Shown: positions 46,758 to 58,234 of the stretch, one piece after another
How positions within the stretch are numbered: position 1 is the stretch's first letter
Layout of the letters: each line of letters begins with the position of its first letter
Origin: Metellina segmentata
Taxonomy: Eukaryota > Arthropoda > Arachnida > Araneae > Tetragnathidae
NCBI GenBank assembly: GCA_947359465.1
Contig: OX375881.1
Span: 77,903,914 to 77,967,913, forward strand
Reading direction: 5' to 3'
Length of the DNA stretch: 64,000 nt
Program-made: the position numbers and the translations under genes
The notes under the pieces: generated by a model
The model's input: the letters and a program-made list of their open reading frames with translations, nothing else
Told to the model about the DNA's origin: nothing
Databases searched by the model: none

Positions 46758-47384
46758 CAGCTGCAGTCTACGTTTATAGCGGTCACAACAGCCTTGGAGA
46801 TTTTTTGGCGCACCTCTAGTATCCAGATATGGTAGGTTAAGGCAACCCATCTCTATTTATAGTTATTGCGTTTTCATGCCATCCTTTGGCAAACGGAAAG
46901 TTTAAATTTTCATTTGGATTATTCTAGAAAGTTCTTTCAAAATCTTTTAAAGTCGTTTGATTTTATTGGTTCGTTTGGAATTTTTTCTTTAATTACATTG
47001 GTTATTTTAATTTTAAAATAAACCTTTGATTGCATTTGTCCTTTAAAAATTTGCTTTCTTTGATTTCATTGGTTCATTTAATGGTTTTTCGCCAGTTGTG
47101 GAATTTTCTTTTGTTGTAATTTTTTTACGGTACAGTTCTGACGTATTAGGTTGTATTATTCCTCGTATTCCGTTAAAAATAATTACTTTCTTTTGTAAAA
47201 CAATTACTGTTTTTGTGGAAGTTTAAAAAAAATTCAAAACGTTCTTAACTGTGTTTTGGAGCTTTCGTTTACCTCTGTAAAAAGAAAAAGATTTCTGAAA
47301 TAATTCTTTCCTTGGCGACTTTGGAAGTGCGCCCAAAAAAATTGCTAAAGCCGTTGTCACCGCTATAAACATTGACTGCAGTTA
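46758..47384. mobile_element. MITE with long terminal inverted repeats
   Basis: From 46761, CTGCAGTCTACGTTTATAGC then GGTCACAAC is matched in reverse from 47382 by CTGCAGTCAATGTTTATAGC then GGTGACAAC. Similarity extends to a (T)GGCGCAC segment about 50 bases in. TA lies just outside each arm, favouring a pogo/mariner-type MITE. The 627-bp interior is T-rich with TTTGATTTTATTGGTTC-like repeats and no frame. Confidence 0.75.
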
Positions 47385-47464
47385 TAATCATATATTTTAT
47401 ACAGCTTTATAGTACAGAAAATTGTGCATCTGAACTAGGCATATTTTGTAATAGTCATTGGGGT

Positions 47465-48506
47465 TGCAACATCGATGGTGAAAAAACATCGGCTCCTATA
47501 CATCGATGTTTTTCATAAAACATCGATGTATAGGAGCCGATGTTTTTTCACCATCGATGTTTATACTTTTCGATGTTTTTACGTTGTCGTTGTTTGAATG
47601 AAAGAAAGTACCATTATAGGAATTAAAAAAATAACCAATTAGCATAATTTTTATAATCAGTAAATTGAACATATTTTTGACCAAATTGGTCAAGGGTGAA
47701 GGGTCTGAAAAGTAGGGATCGACATCTATGTCGATGTTTTATATAAACATTGTTGTATGTACCATCGATTTATTGGAGCCTATGTTTGTTTAACATCGAT
47801 TTTTTAACATTGTCGATGTTTTTACGTTTATTTTTGAATAAAAAAAAGCACCATAGTAAAAATTAAGAAAATTAACCGTGCAACTAAGTATTTGTCAATG
47901 ATGGCGACATATGTCCTGTCTTAAAGGGATTTTTCACAAATTGATGAAAAAAGATGTCGGCTTAAGGTAGAGAAGGTTAACAAACTTCTTATTTTACAAA
48001 CTGTAAGTAACAACTTTTGGGGCATATAATAATTATAGGCCCCTATATATTTTATTTACAGTAAAAAATATAAAAAAGGTGTATTTTATCCCCATATGTT
48101 GATAAATAATTAATAAAAAGTTACAGTAATTATTGTTATGTGCCTGCCTAACTATACTTATAGTTAGTACCTGTGTCAAACTGTTGTAAATATTTTTTTA
48201 TGTATTCAATTTGAAAATAAAAGATTTGTTAACTGTTTGACTTCGTTTTGACAGTTTAAAAAAAATCTTAGCTAGATATAAATTAATATACACGGCAAAA
48301 ATGACAAATTACATCTACACACACACCCCGGCGAACATAAATGTTTGAGGTTGCTAAACCAAATTTAAGAAATGAGGGAAAAAGTTTAAATGCACGGATG
48401 TTTAAAAACATCGATGCTTTTGGCGCGATGTATTATCAACATCGATGTTTCAATTTTGAACATTGATGTTTCAAGACATCGATGTTTTGCTGTCGATGTC
48501 GCATCC
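47465..48506. mobile_element. hAT-like element remnants with CATCGATG motifs
   Basis: The region starts GGTTGCAACATCG (47462) and ends in a segment reading in reverse GGATGCGACATCG (48506), an imperfect terminal repeat. An inner TAGGGATCGACATC at 47713 may be another end. ACATCGATGT palindromes and variants occur in the first 110 bases, again at 47735-47820 and again at 48398-48495. A duplicated block, TCGATGTTTTTACGTT followed by ACCAT..(A)GG, occurs at 47570 and 47815. Subterminal palindromes of this type are usual for hAT elements, but no target duplication was found. Confidence 0.45.
47468..47561. repeat. Perfect 45-bp inverted repeat with 4-base loop
   Basis: The left arm 47468-47512 and the right arm 47517-47561 are exact reverse complements around the loop TCAT. 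Each arm contains two CATCGAT palindromes and GGCTCCTATA. Perfect identity implies a recent fold-back or continued conversion. The 65-codon minus-strand frame 47496-47693 runs through it and is probably spurious. Confidence 0.95.
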
Positions 48507-49037
48507 ATAAAAGACATCCATTTTACAGTAGCTCAGACGCTTTAAATAAAGTTAAAGTTAATAGTCGCTTTAATGTATGTTTCCTCGTATCCAAAGACTT
48601 TTTAAAGTTTTCTTAGTTTTCAGACTACATTGTTTTCATTCATGTATCCGATTATGTGCTAAACTATTATACAAGTATATTAATAATAATTAACGACCTT
48701 TTTTCAAGTATCGTATTACGGTCTGAACACGAATCAATAAAAGTCAGCTAGCTAAAAGCATTATTGACATCATATATGTAGTGGTAATTGGCTTAACAGT
48801 ATTTGTAGAAGTTATTTTCACAAACTATACAAAGGCAGTGAAAAATGATAATGTGGCTAGTTGGAAATGTGGAAATTGTTAATGAAAGGAGCACTTTAAA
48901 TGTAAATTAATATTAATATATTCCACAAATGTTTAACTAAATACATTTCTTCGTTTATCGAATTAAAGGAGACAGTTTTTCCTTTACAGTTGTCATTTAT
49001 CTCACATTATAATGTTTAAAATATGACCATACTTATA
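48507..49037. other. AT-rich stretch without recognised features
   Basis: Nothing recognised. Confidence 0.4.
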
Positions 49038-50191
49038 TACACTGAAGAGCCAAAACATTATGACCACCTGCTCAATAACGCGTTGCGCCTCCTTTGGCCT
49101 GCAAAACAGCTGCAACTTGCCTGGGCATAGATGCCACAAGTTCTAGGTACATGACTGGAGACAGGTTGTACCAAATGTCTAAGCAGCGGTCACGCAAAGT
49201 CGAGATATTCGGACATGGTGGTGTTTGTGCTCTGAGCTGCCGTTCCATGACACCCCAAATTTGCTCTATTGGAATAACATCTGGCGAGTTAGGTTGCCAG
49301 GACAATAAATGGAATTCATCAGTATGCTACTCGAACCACTCCAGCACAATCCGCGTCTTGTGACATGGGGCGTTGTACTGCTGAAAGATTCCAATTCCAG
49401 TTGCGAAGACAGAAGCTATGTAAGGGTGCAACTGATCCGCAATAACGTTCAGATAGTTCTCAGCGTTCATGGTCTGTTCTACCACAACTACGTTTCCCAG
49501 ACCGCAACCACCAGCCTGTGTATGATCTGCTGTACAAGAGGGGAGCAACTGTTCGCCTGGCAGACGGCGTACCATGACACGGCCATCCACGTAATAATTG
49601 AGAAATCGGGATTCATCTGACCAGGCAACTATCTTCCACTCATCCATGGTCTAGTCTCGATGTTCTCGGGTCCACCTTAGGCGTAGTTGACGATAACGCT
49701 TTTTCAACAGAGGCACACGAGTGGGACGTCAGCTGCACGGTCCTATATCCAACAGTGTTCGCTGAACTGTGTGTTCCAAAAAAGTTGCTCTTGGACCTGC
49801 ATTGTATTGGGCTAAGCCACTGTCTCGTGCCGATTTTGCTTAAAAAACCGTGACAGTCTCCGAAGTCCTTTTTCTTTGATGACGCGTGGACGACCAACAC
49901 CTTGACGTCTACTGCTGGTGTCACCGTCATTTATCCACTTTGCATGAATACCAATAACGGAAGATCGTGAACAACGCACCAGTCGTACAGTATCGGTGAT
50001 ACTTGTTCCGAGTCTTCGGGCCATTACGATCTGCCTCTATCAAATTCGGAAAAGTAAGTGCAAGGATGATTACTTACTTTCTCCAGCATCAGTTAAAGAC
50101 CATTCTCACTTAATCACGTGCCCTCCTCGTCATCCAGACGAGTTGATTGAAAAATGTGGGGATGGTCATAATGTTTTGGATTGTCAGTCTA
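49038..50191 (-). mobile_element. Near full-length Tc1-like element
   Basis: The left end TACACTGAAGAGCCAAAACA (49038) and the right end, in reverse from 50191, TAGACTGACAATCCAAAACA form terminal inverted repeats, both continuing TTATGACCA. Length (1154 bp) is normal for Tc1-like elements. It encodes one transposase pseudogene on the minus strand. The repeats have diverged about 20 percent, so the insertion is not new. Confidence 0.9.
49072..50024 (-). pseudogene. Tc1-like transposase, inactivated
   Basis: The N-terminus from 50024 (MARRLGTSITDTVRLVRCSR) is a helix-turn-helix DNA-binding domain with the basic GVGRPRVI linker. After at least two frame shifts around 49650-49815, the catalytic domain reads WSDESRF (first Asp), FQQYNAPCH, then SPDVIPIEQIW (Glu, codon 49264-49266) and ends MPRQVAAVLQAKGGATRY before a stop at 49072. 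The second catalytic Asp is replaced by Tyr (codon 49375-49377), and a TAG at 49327-49329 interrupts the frame. Thirty-six residues separate that position from the Glu, so it belongs to a DD36E-type rather than DD34E Tc1 group. The plus-strand frames 49094-49363 and 49309-49620 are antisense. Confidence 0.9.
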
Positions 50192-50734
50192 TAATGTGAT
50201 TGTAAGGTAAGTAACACATTTCAAATGATTAGTCTTTGTAATATCAGGTTAATTGATATTTAAATCTTAATTTACAAATTGTGAACCTTTTTCATCAGGT
50301 TTTATTTTTTAATTACATTTATTGATAAATCTATACAATAAGAAGATAAAATTGAAATTATATATATATATATATATATCGTAGAATGTTTTTAAATAAA
50401 AATTCGATTTCTGGTAAAACAATCTGTGTACATTAAACACTAAGGATTATGTAATACAAGTTCGCATTTAAAATAGTGCTGAGGACAAAAATAGAATTTA
50501 CAATATTAAATTTATCCGTTGCTTTACCTTCTTCGATTTTCGTGCAGTTATATTAGTTTACAATTCATTTTCTACAATCAATTGGTACCATTTTCAGTCA
50601 ACGTATTCCTTAGAAAAATGAATTATTTGTGCTATTAAACCGCTTTTTGTGAAAATAATTGTAGAAAAAAGAAGGGAATGAAGTGTTTTAAGATTTTTAC
50701 ATTTCGCAATTAGATGTAATTTTTGTGTTTTATG
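50192..50734. other. AT-rich stretch with a short (TA)n
   Basis: A TA run lies at about 50360-50379. Nothing else recognised. Confidence 0.5.
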
Positions 50735-50975
50735 TATCCAGATAGGTAGTTGAATTAATGTCGCATTTGAAGAACACAAAATGGCTATTGGAGACCGTTT
50801 GGATTCAATCTCTAAGGAAAGATTCGAGGACAGCGTTTAATAATTTTGAACTAATGTCAGATGACGAGGTCGAAATCTCATGTGGCACCTTACTCTCCAC
50901 ATTTCCACACCATGTCACCATGATGAGAGTAATTTTAGGTCACAACAGATTTAACGAGAACCAGCCTCCACGTAA
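50735..50975 (+). repeat. Dispersed repeat, related to 37110-37270
   Basis: It begins TAGGTAGTTGAATTAATGTC and holds ACAAAATGGCTATTGGAGAC, matching 37127-37180. The downstream part is less AT-rich. The 73-codon frame 50758-50979 is not conserved in the other copy. Confidence 0.5.
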
Positions 50976-51629
50976 ATAATCTTCTTTGGTTGAATTGATA
51001 TTCTAACTCGTAACCCTCCGATTTGTATCCCGCTACTTTTACTAACTGTGTTACTTTTACCCTACTTTTTATGCGACAAACTCAGAAGTTTAAACTGCAA
51101 CTCTTCAACTACAGAATCTATACAGAAAAAGTTACTAAGACAATACCAGAACACACAACCCTTAGGCCACACAACATGACAAAATCCTCTCCCACATTTC
51201 GTTTAATATTTTTTTACATTCTTGACTCTTGACAACTATAACACAAAATAAATACCAAGCCCCCCTCCCCCCCCCCCGCCCATATCTAAAAAGATAACAA
51301 AATAAATTTATACACCCAACTAAGGCAGAAACTGTGTTACACTTCTCTTAAACTCCGAGTAGAATATTTTCCGAAAATACTTTGGACGGATTATTAAGTT
51401 CGCCTTTTTCTTGCAAAACGAAGCAAAAACAAGTCGGAAAATACATTCGGTGACTGAAAATGGCGATGCAGAGACGCTTAGGATTTTTGCGGAAGCTTAA
51501 GGTTTTTGGAACGGCAAAAAGGAACATTCCTCAAAGAGCCTGACAATCCGGTATCCTCGAAATAGAAGTAAGAGAATGTCTAGCGTTTTGACACAAACTG
51601 TCACGAACGTGTGGACCCCCGTTTTACAT
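50976..51629. other. Unassigned stretch with a C-rich tract
   Basis: A poly(C) tract interrupted by T and G lies at 51260-51278. A 69-codon frame at 51023-51232 is not recognised. Confidence 0.4.
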
Positions 51630-52330
51630 TTTTAGTCTTCGAAATAAGAACAGACTATAAACATTCCCCTTTTTCTTTCAATAAAAAATGAATTTCCCTC
51701 TTCCAGACTAAAGGAATTCGTGTTCTCCGAGAACATTGGTTTATAAAGATCTGTGGGTAGTGAAAAGTTTGTCTTCTGTATTCGATGGTCTGTAATACGT
51801 TTGCTTTATGTATGAACTTTGTTTTGTTAGCGATACCTTAAGACCTCGTTAGAGTAGAAACTATATTACGTCTCTTAAGGTATGTTTCTTACCTTTTACG
51901 TTCAAATTTTCATTTCTAGTCCTCGAAATAACTGCACACATTCGCTCAATAAAAATGAATTTTCGTCTTTCAGACAATCAGAATTTGTATTATTCGAGAA
52001 CATTGGTTTATAAAGATCTGTGAAAAGTTTGTCCTATGGATTGAATGGTCTTTAAATCGTTTGCATTTTATGAACTTGGTTTTGTTATCGATACATTAAA
52101 ACCTCGTTAGAATATAAACTTCAAATACGTTTTTTAAGATTAATTTTATACCTTTTACATCGATATCTTAAACTTAAGTCTTCGAAATAAGAGAGAGCAG
52201 ACTATATTCATTTTTAAAAAAATCGATTTTCGTCTTTCGGAATAAGATATTCGTATTATCCGAGAACATTGGTTTATAAAGATCTGTGGTTATTGAAGAG
52301 TTTGTCCTATGGATTCGACGGCGTTATGCA
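51630..52330. repeat. Tandem repeat, 266-bp period, almost three copies
   Basis: GAGAACATTGGTTTATAAAG occurs at 51729, 51996 and 52262 (offsets 267 and 266), each followed by ATCTGTG. TAGTC(T/C)TCGAAATAA, AATGAATTT..CTCTT or CGTCTTTC, and ACCTCGTTAGA recur in register. The even spacing and high identity of the core indicate a real satellite-like array. Confidence 0.9.
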
Positions 52331-53987
52331 TAGCTATTTCAAGCTTCTCTAAACTAACTGAATAAATGAAAAAGTTATTTTACTAATCAAACACTTGCAA
52401 TGATAGGAAGGATATCAATTCAGTCGAAAAACATTTTAGAAAACAAAAAAGTTCAGAATCTTACCTTTTAGTTATTATGAATCCCCACACAGAAAAAGTA
52501 ATTAGTATTCAAATTTCAAACATGACAAAATTTCACAATCGAGAACAATACACCTAAGACCAGAACCAAGAAAAAAATCGATCCATAGCTGCTCATAAAT
52601 TTACGACACCCAAAAAAAAACCTACACGCCGATCACTTAATGCCGATGTTTAATATGCCCCTCCATAACTAAGCTCGTTTCTTCTGAGTAGCTTTATTAA
52701 GCGTTATTGCAACCTGATAAAATAACAATAACACGTAAGATAAAGCATATGATGGCGGATCGATCCCTACGAAACCTCAAACCCTTCATATATCGATCCC
52801 CGATAAAACAATACCGCTATCTGACATCAATTCGCCTGACGAATATTCACTTCAGGACCAAGAAGGAAAAAATTAATAATTCCTATTAGTGTATTAAGAA
52901 GTGCAGGGGCTTATGCCAGGATGAGGAAAAACCGATTCCGAGGCGTGTGCTGGAGCGACATGAACGTGCTGGGAGCTTGTGTGGATAATATACTGTTAGT
53001 CCGAAACTACTTTGCAATGTAAATTAAACCGCAACTCCTCGGTGCAGTTAACAGACTTGCTGAAAGCACATTTTTCCGATATTTGAAGCCAGTGGTACGA
53101 GAGGCGTGGGGTATTGGAAGGGGTAGTATACAAATGCAGGTTTTAATTTTATCGACTTGGAAATGTTTTGGGTAGTAGACTAAGTTGAGCAAGAGGGCAT
53201 TTATTAAATGCTGTGGTTTCATATGGCGCCCCTTATCAACTACTAATGGCATAAAGCTCGTTTTTATAGACTACTGTCTTGTTTTAACTATAATAAGCAC
53301 ATATTCTTAGCATCACACTGTTGTTTTCCGGACCAATATATTCTGTAACATTAAAATGTTCTACAGGTGAACTTTGACTAACAGCCGCATTGTTTCTACT
53401 TAGATCTGTTTTGTTTATTATAACTAGAGCGCATTTAAGAAGAGTGTAATCATGAATAGTTAAGAGTAAATAATCTCAACCCCTATACATATTAAATCTT
53501 TAATTAAAAACGATGTGCTATCGAACTGAAATGTAATACCAAGTACTTAAGAAAGCAGGAAGAGTTGTGGCATTTAAAATACGAAGCTGATTCTCCAATA
53601 TGAATATCCATAAAATTTATTAACTATTCCATGTCGAAGGTTTATGTTAAAAGTTGCAAAGCACACACCATGTGATCTATTTTTTGTATCAATGCATAAA
53701 TAGGTCGCGTGTAGTTGATTCAAATACACTAATAGTTGACGTGATTTATTTCAGAACATAAATGCTTGAAGTAATTTATTTCTAGACGCAAATAGCAAGC
53801 AACTGTAGCATATTAATATTTAATGTACCTCTCTCTATCTCTCTCTCTTATTTCAGTACATAAATAATTAACATTCGTAACACCTTAGCAATACAATATA
53901 CACTGTTTCTGTGTAAAGACTAAAATATAATTCGTTAGTTTTGAGATTGCTAAATAAAGATTGTTTGTTTGTTAAATATGTACATGC
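52331..53987. other. Unassigned stretch
   Basis: 52700-53000 is less AT-rich than its flanks and has a 60-codon frame (52707-52889). An 81-codon minus-strand frame lies at 53007-53252. Neither is recognised. A CT-rich microsatellite is at 53829-53850. Confidence 0.4.
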
Positions 53988-54561
53988 ACTACCCTACAAT
54001 AATGGACCGTACACCAGCGGATTTGCATAAAATCCGACTACTTGTTTGGGGTATCCTTCGCAGTATGGCCTGGGACCTTTGCATGTTGTTTCTGGTCAAT
54101 TGCACGTCTATGCCTACACAAAAATTTTGGACAATCAAGTTCTTCCTACGCTCTGGAAATTTTATGGAATGGACATAATTGTCTTCCAGAACAACAACGT
54201 TCCATGTCATGTCGTAGCCTCTGTCAAGCAGTGGTATCAAGATATGGATGTAAAACGTCTTCCCTGGTCTTCTTAAAGTCCCGACCTAAACCCCATAGAA
54301 CATTTGTGAGGCGAGTTGGAATAACGTTTATGGACCAAGGAGCCACCACCGAAACCTACAGCTCAGCTAGCGACATTCTAACAGCAAGAATGGCCACAAA
54401 TACCTATAGCTGTGTATAAATACCTAGTAGAAAGTATACCTAGAAGGGTTGCTAGTGTAATTGCAGAACGTGGAGGTTCACACCCCCTCCACCTATAAAA
54501 CCATGTATTAATTCCCTCATACCCTCACATCTTGTTGTCCGGTCCATTATTGTAGGGTAGT
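53988..54561 (+). mobile_element. Tc1-like deletion derivative, 574 bp
   Basis: ACTACCCTACAATAATGGAC at 53988 is repeated exactly in inverse at 54542-54561; with two further bases (CG) the identity is 22 bp. Only the C-terminal half of the transposase lies between, so the element lost its DNA-binding domain and first catalytic Asp and is non-autonomous. Identical ends suggest a rather recent insertion or recent mobilisation in trans. Confidence 0.9.
54046..54498 (+). pseudogene. Tc1-like transposase C-terminal half
   Basis: The plus-strand frame from about 54066 reads HVVSGQLHVYAYTKILDN, then FQNNNVPCH (canonical QQDNAPCH), a stop at the end of LPWSS, then SPDLNPIEHL, another stop, and a C-terminus SIPRRVASVIAERGG. 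Asn replaces the second catalytic Asp, and the third (Glu of NPIE) is kept with 34-residue spacing, as in DD34E Tc1 elements. The product is dead. Other frames here (53969-54178, 54042-54419 plus; 53989-54240 minus) are shadows. Confidence 0.85.
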
Positions 54562-56880
54562 ATATGTGTTAATACATGTTGGTTATATTAAATCCTTATT
54601 CTAAACGTAGAATTATTTCAGGACTCATAATTTTTATTTTGAGTCCTTTAGGAAATGAACTCTCAGAAAAATTATAGTGTTTAATACGAGAAAATATTCT
54701 TACAATACCAACTAATCATCGATCTGCAGACAATTTGAATAAACTGCACTTATAAACTTTATGCACCCATGTGAGTTGTACACAAACATGTAGCTATGAT
54801 TTCTTGAACACGTAGAACATATTTGTAAAACACTTTTCCAGTCAACATAAATAAATTGTAATTAAATTATGTCATCAAAATTCATGGTTTGTTCTATTGA
54901 AAAAACTAAGAAATAAGTGTATAGCTAATAAATATGATAACGATACATGATCAATATGAAACCACCATTTCCAATGACCAGGGATTCGATTAATTCTCTA
55001 AATGCAATTTTACAAATTATGGAATGGAAATACGTTTCTATGTAGTCACATTTAAGCTTTCATTAAATTGTAATGGACACAATTCAGTCGAAATTATATT
55101 TTTTATTCGCACAAATAGATAAACTTCATTCTACTCGAACTGCAAGGCGATCAAAACATATGGCACTTCATCCAATTCTTTAATTGATACAATACCATTT
55201 CACGGTATTCATTAACAGAAGAGAAAAAATAAGTACCACTTGAGAAAAAAAATTTTAAATTGATTCGCAAATTTGATTTTTTTAAATGAATTTCTATGTT
55301 TCTTTCCGAATATGAAAATATCTACCGTGTAAGCATATTCTAATTAAAAAAGTTCTGAATAAATATCGAACCGTGAATAAATAAGAAAACCCGTCCTTAT
55401 AAAAGTTGTCTCTAATGAACTGTATGCTACATCTGTAAACAACACTAATTTTAAAATAAAGAATATTAAATTAGAAGTATTAAAAAAGTAGATTAATGTA
55501 TATTTTTGTAAATGAAATACTTCACATAAAAAAAATAAAAAGTAACAAATACAGTAATTAACAGTACAAATAAAATAAAAACTTCATTTATCTGTTTTGT
55601 ATATGGAATTTATCCCTTCTAACTCAACCACAGAGTTTTGATTAGGCTATGAATAAATTTAATAATAAGACATAAGTAAAAACATTTTAATTTATGCTGG
55701 TAATAATGGTTTTCAGATAGTACAATTTACATTCATGTGCTACGACTATAGTATATTTCTTGAAATAAATTGTTTTGAAGAGAGATTTAAATGTAAGCAT
55801 AATTAAGCAATTAATTATGAAACTACTAAACAATGTTAGCGTATAATGTTGCGTTAAAGGTAGATGATAGAACTTCTATTCATAAATTACTTAATTACCG
55901 CAAGTGCTTTAGAAACTTTTCCTTGTCTACGGCTAAAGTTTGAAATGGCTTTTATTTTCTTGTGAAGACCATTGTTTTCCAAACTGGGATGCTAGCTATT
56001 GTTAAACAATATTCGGTTTGCCTTATTAAGTGATAATATTTACTAAATCATTTTTTTAATTAGTGAATTTTTTACAATGTAACAAAAACACAACCAATTC
56101 TAAAACAAGGGAATGTGTTTAAAGAATAATCATAGCAAGTTAATATTTCTTTTAAAGATGAATTTCTAATAAAAAAAATTACCTATCTTGTTGAAATATG
56201 AATTTAACATATAAATATATCAGTATGGGATGAAAATGTCTAATTTGAATGAATATGTCACGAAACATAACTTCGCTACATAAATAGGTTACATTAGATT
56301 AATTAATGAAGATAAACTACTTAAATGCTTTATACTTACAAATAACTTATTTTTCAACAAATATCATTGTTGTAAAATTGCCTCTCATGGTAAAACAGCT
56401 ATCAGTGCTTAAAAATGCATTTATTATAAGCTTTTGAATAGTTAACATTGAAAGAAATTAATATTGGTTATAGGCTGAATTTAACCAAATTGTTGTCTGG
56501 TAATTCATCAGGACCACTTTGTATGTTATAGATCTACTTATTTTGGAGATTTTTACAGTAAGTCTGGAGATACGTCCAAAGTTCTGAATTTTGTGACCCT
56601 TGTCTTTTAACTTTATATTGATGAACTACAACGTATGACTACCCGTTTTGATTTACGCAACCCATCTTATTTTAAAGTTATATTTTAAAAATTACTTGTT
56701 AATTAAAAAAAAATTACATACTTTAAAAATATTTTGATTTGTATATTTTCTTTATTTTTAATATCTATACGCTTTTACGTATTCAGCGAAAGATTTAAAG
56801 AAAGTTGGTGGTAATATACATATACCACTACGAAAGAACCCATGTTTAGTGATATTTTGAAGTAAATAAATAAATAAAAT
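54562..56880. other. Very AT-rich stretch
   Basis: No frames over 62 codons, no element ends recognised. Confidence 0.45.
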
Positions 56881-57098
56881 CTTAACTCCTAAATAATATT
56901 TCTGGAATAGGTAATATACCGGAACACATAATGCAAACAGAAACAAAATTCCTACCCTTAAAAAAGGCAGAATTGTGAAAAAATTAAAATCTAACTTCTA
57001 AATAATATTTCTGCAATAGGTAATATACCGGAACTCATACATACAAACATAAACAAAATTTCAATCCTTTCAAAATAGGAAGAATTCTGAAAAAAATA
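56881..57098. repeat. Tandem duplication, 110-bp period
   Basis: CTTAACTCCTAAATAATATT (56881) and CTAACTTCTAAATAATATTT (56991) begin two copies, both followed by AATAGGTAATATACCGGAAC and a GGCAGAATT or GGAAGAATT end. Identity is around 85 percent by eye. Confidence 0.9.
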
Positions 57099-57370
57099 TG
57101 TCTTCTAGCGGGTTGAATTTCGACTTCTTGAATATATTCTGAAGTAGAACAATTCGACAGAAAACTTGAACAATATATATAAAGACAATAATGATTTATA
57201 AACAAAAATAACACACATTTATAATACTTGTGAATCCTCAAATATGACCGCCATCATCTGGTTGTCAACTCAAAAAAACCCCAAAAATATTATAAATCAA
57301 ATTAAAAAATTAAATATTAATTCTGAGGTTGCCAGATACCGAGAAGCAAAATTACGCTTTTATGATCAAT

Positions 57371-57780
57371 GAGTTTATCGTTAACAGGTCTAAATTTTAT
57401 TTTTTCATCAATCAAATATTTATAAATTATTTACACTATCCAAAGTAATAAAGAGTCAGTTCAAAAGTAAATTTTAAATTTAATTTGTTAAAAAAATTGT
57501 TTTTCGATCAACGCTGGTAAAGCAATCTGAGTAGCGTACAGCAATAGTGTTATGCTCAATGTTTGAGTTTATCGTTTGAGCTTTTCGTGTTCCGTTACAA
57601 AATTTAAGTAAATGTAAAATTAAATGTTCTAAACATTCCGTTTTCATCAATCAAAAATTTTAAATATCAATTTCATCGTGGGAAGAATTAAAAAGTCAGT
57701 TCAAACATGAACATTATTAAAAACAATGTTTTTCGATCAACACTGATAAAGTAATCTGAGATGCGAACGGCAGTCCTCTT
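57371..57780. repeat. Degenerate tandem duplication, about 195-239 bp offset
   Basis: GAGTTTATCGTT (57371 and 57566), TTTTCATCAATCAAA (57402 and 57641), AAAGTCAGTTCAAA or AGAGTCAGTTCAAA, and TGTTTTTCGATCAAC (57498 and 57727) recur in order. The second copy has an insertion near its start. It runs up to the Harbinger-type MITE. Confidence 0.7.
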
Positions 57781-57781
57781 A

Positions 57782-58234
57782 GACCCGGTGCACATATCCG
57801 ATTTTTCAACGTGCGGCGTCGCTGCCGCAACGCATGTGCGATCTGATATACATTAGATCCAATGTAGCAGTGCCCACATGTCTCCAGCGACGCTGGATCG
57901 CCGCACGTCCAACTTGCGTGCAATTTGTACCGCAGTTCCCCACGACGACGCACGGTCACTGCACATGAACCTCCGTTCTAAAGTACCTTGTTTTCACAAA
58001 CAAATGGAATATAAATAATAATTAATAAATGGTTGTATCCAGTAACGTCTATTTTATTTCAAAATGTACTTTTTTACACCAAGTACGAGCAATAAACACG
58101 TTTGCGTCCATAGAATATTTATCGCAAATGGCACGAAATGAGTTCGTGCGTCATTTCACGGTTATGTGTGCACAGCTGGCCTTTGGTGCCGCAGTGGCGC
58201 CGCACGTTGAAAGACCGGATGTGTGCACCAGGCC
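57782..58234. mobile_element. PIF/Harbinger-type MITE with TTA target duplication
   Basis: TTA stands at 57779-57781 and 58235-58237. The left end GACCCGGTGCACATATCCG and the reverse of the right end GGCCTGGTGCACACATCCG match, and similarity continues through TTTCAACGTGCGGCG for about 50 bp. The TTA duplication and length of 453 bp fit a Harbinger-derived MITE. The frames 57717-57959 (minus) and 58029-58301 (plus) cross its ends and are spurious. Confidence 0.85.

Noticed and set aside
49094..49620. Plus-strand open frames of 89 and 103 codons
   Set aside because: They are antisense to the clearly identified Tc1-like transposase on the minus strand.
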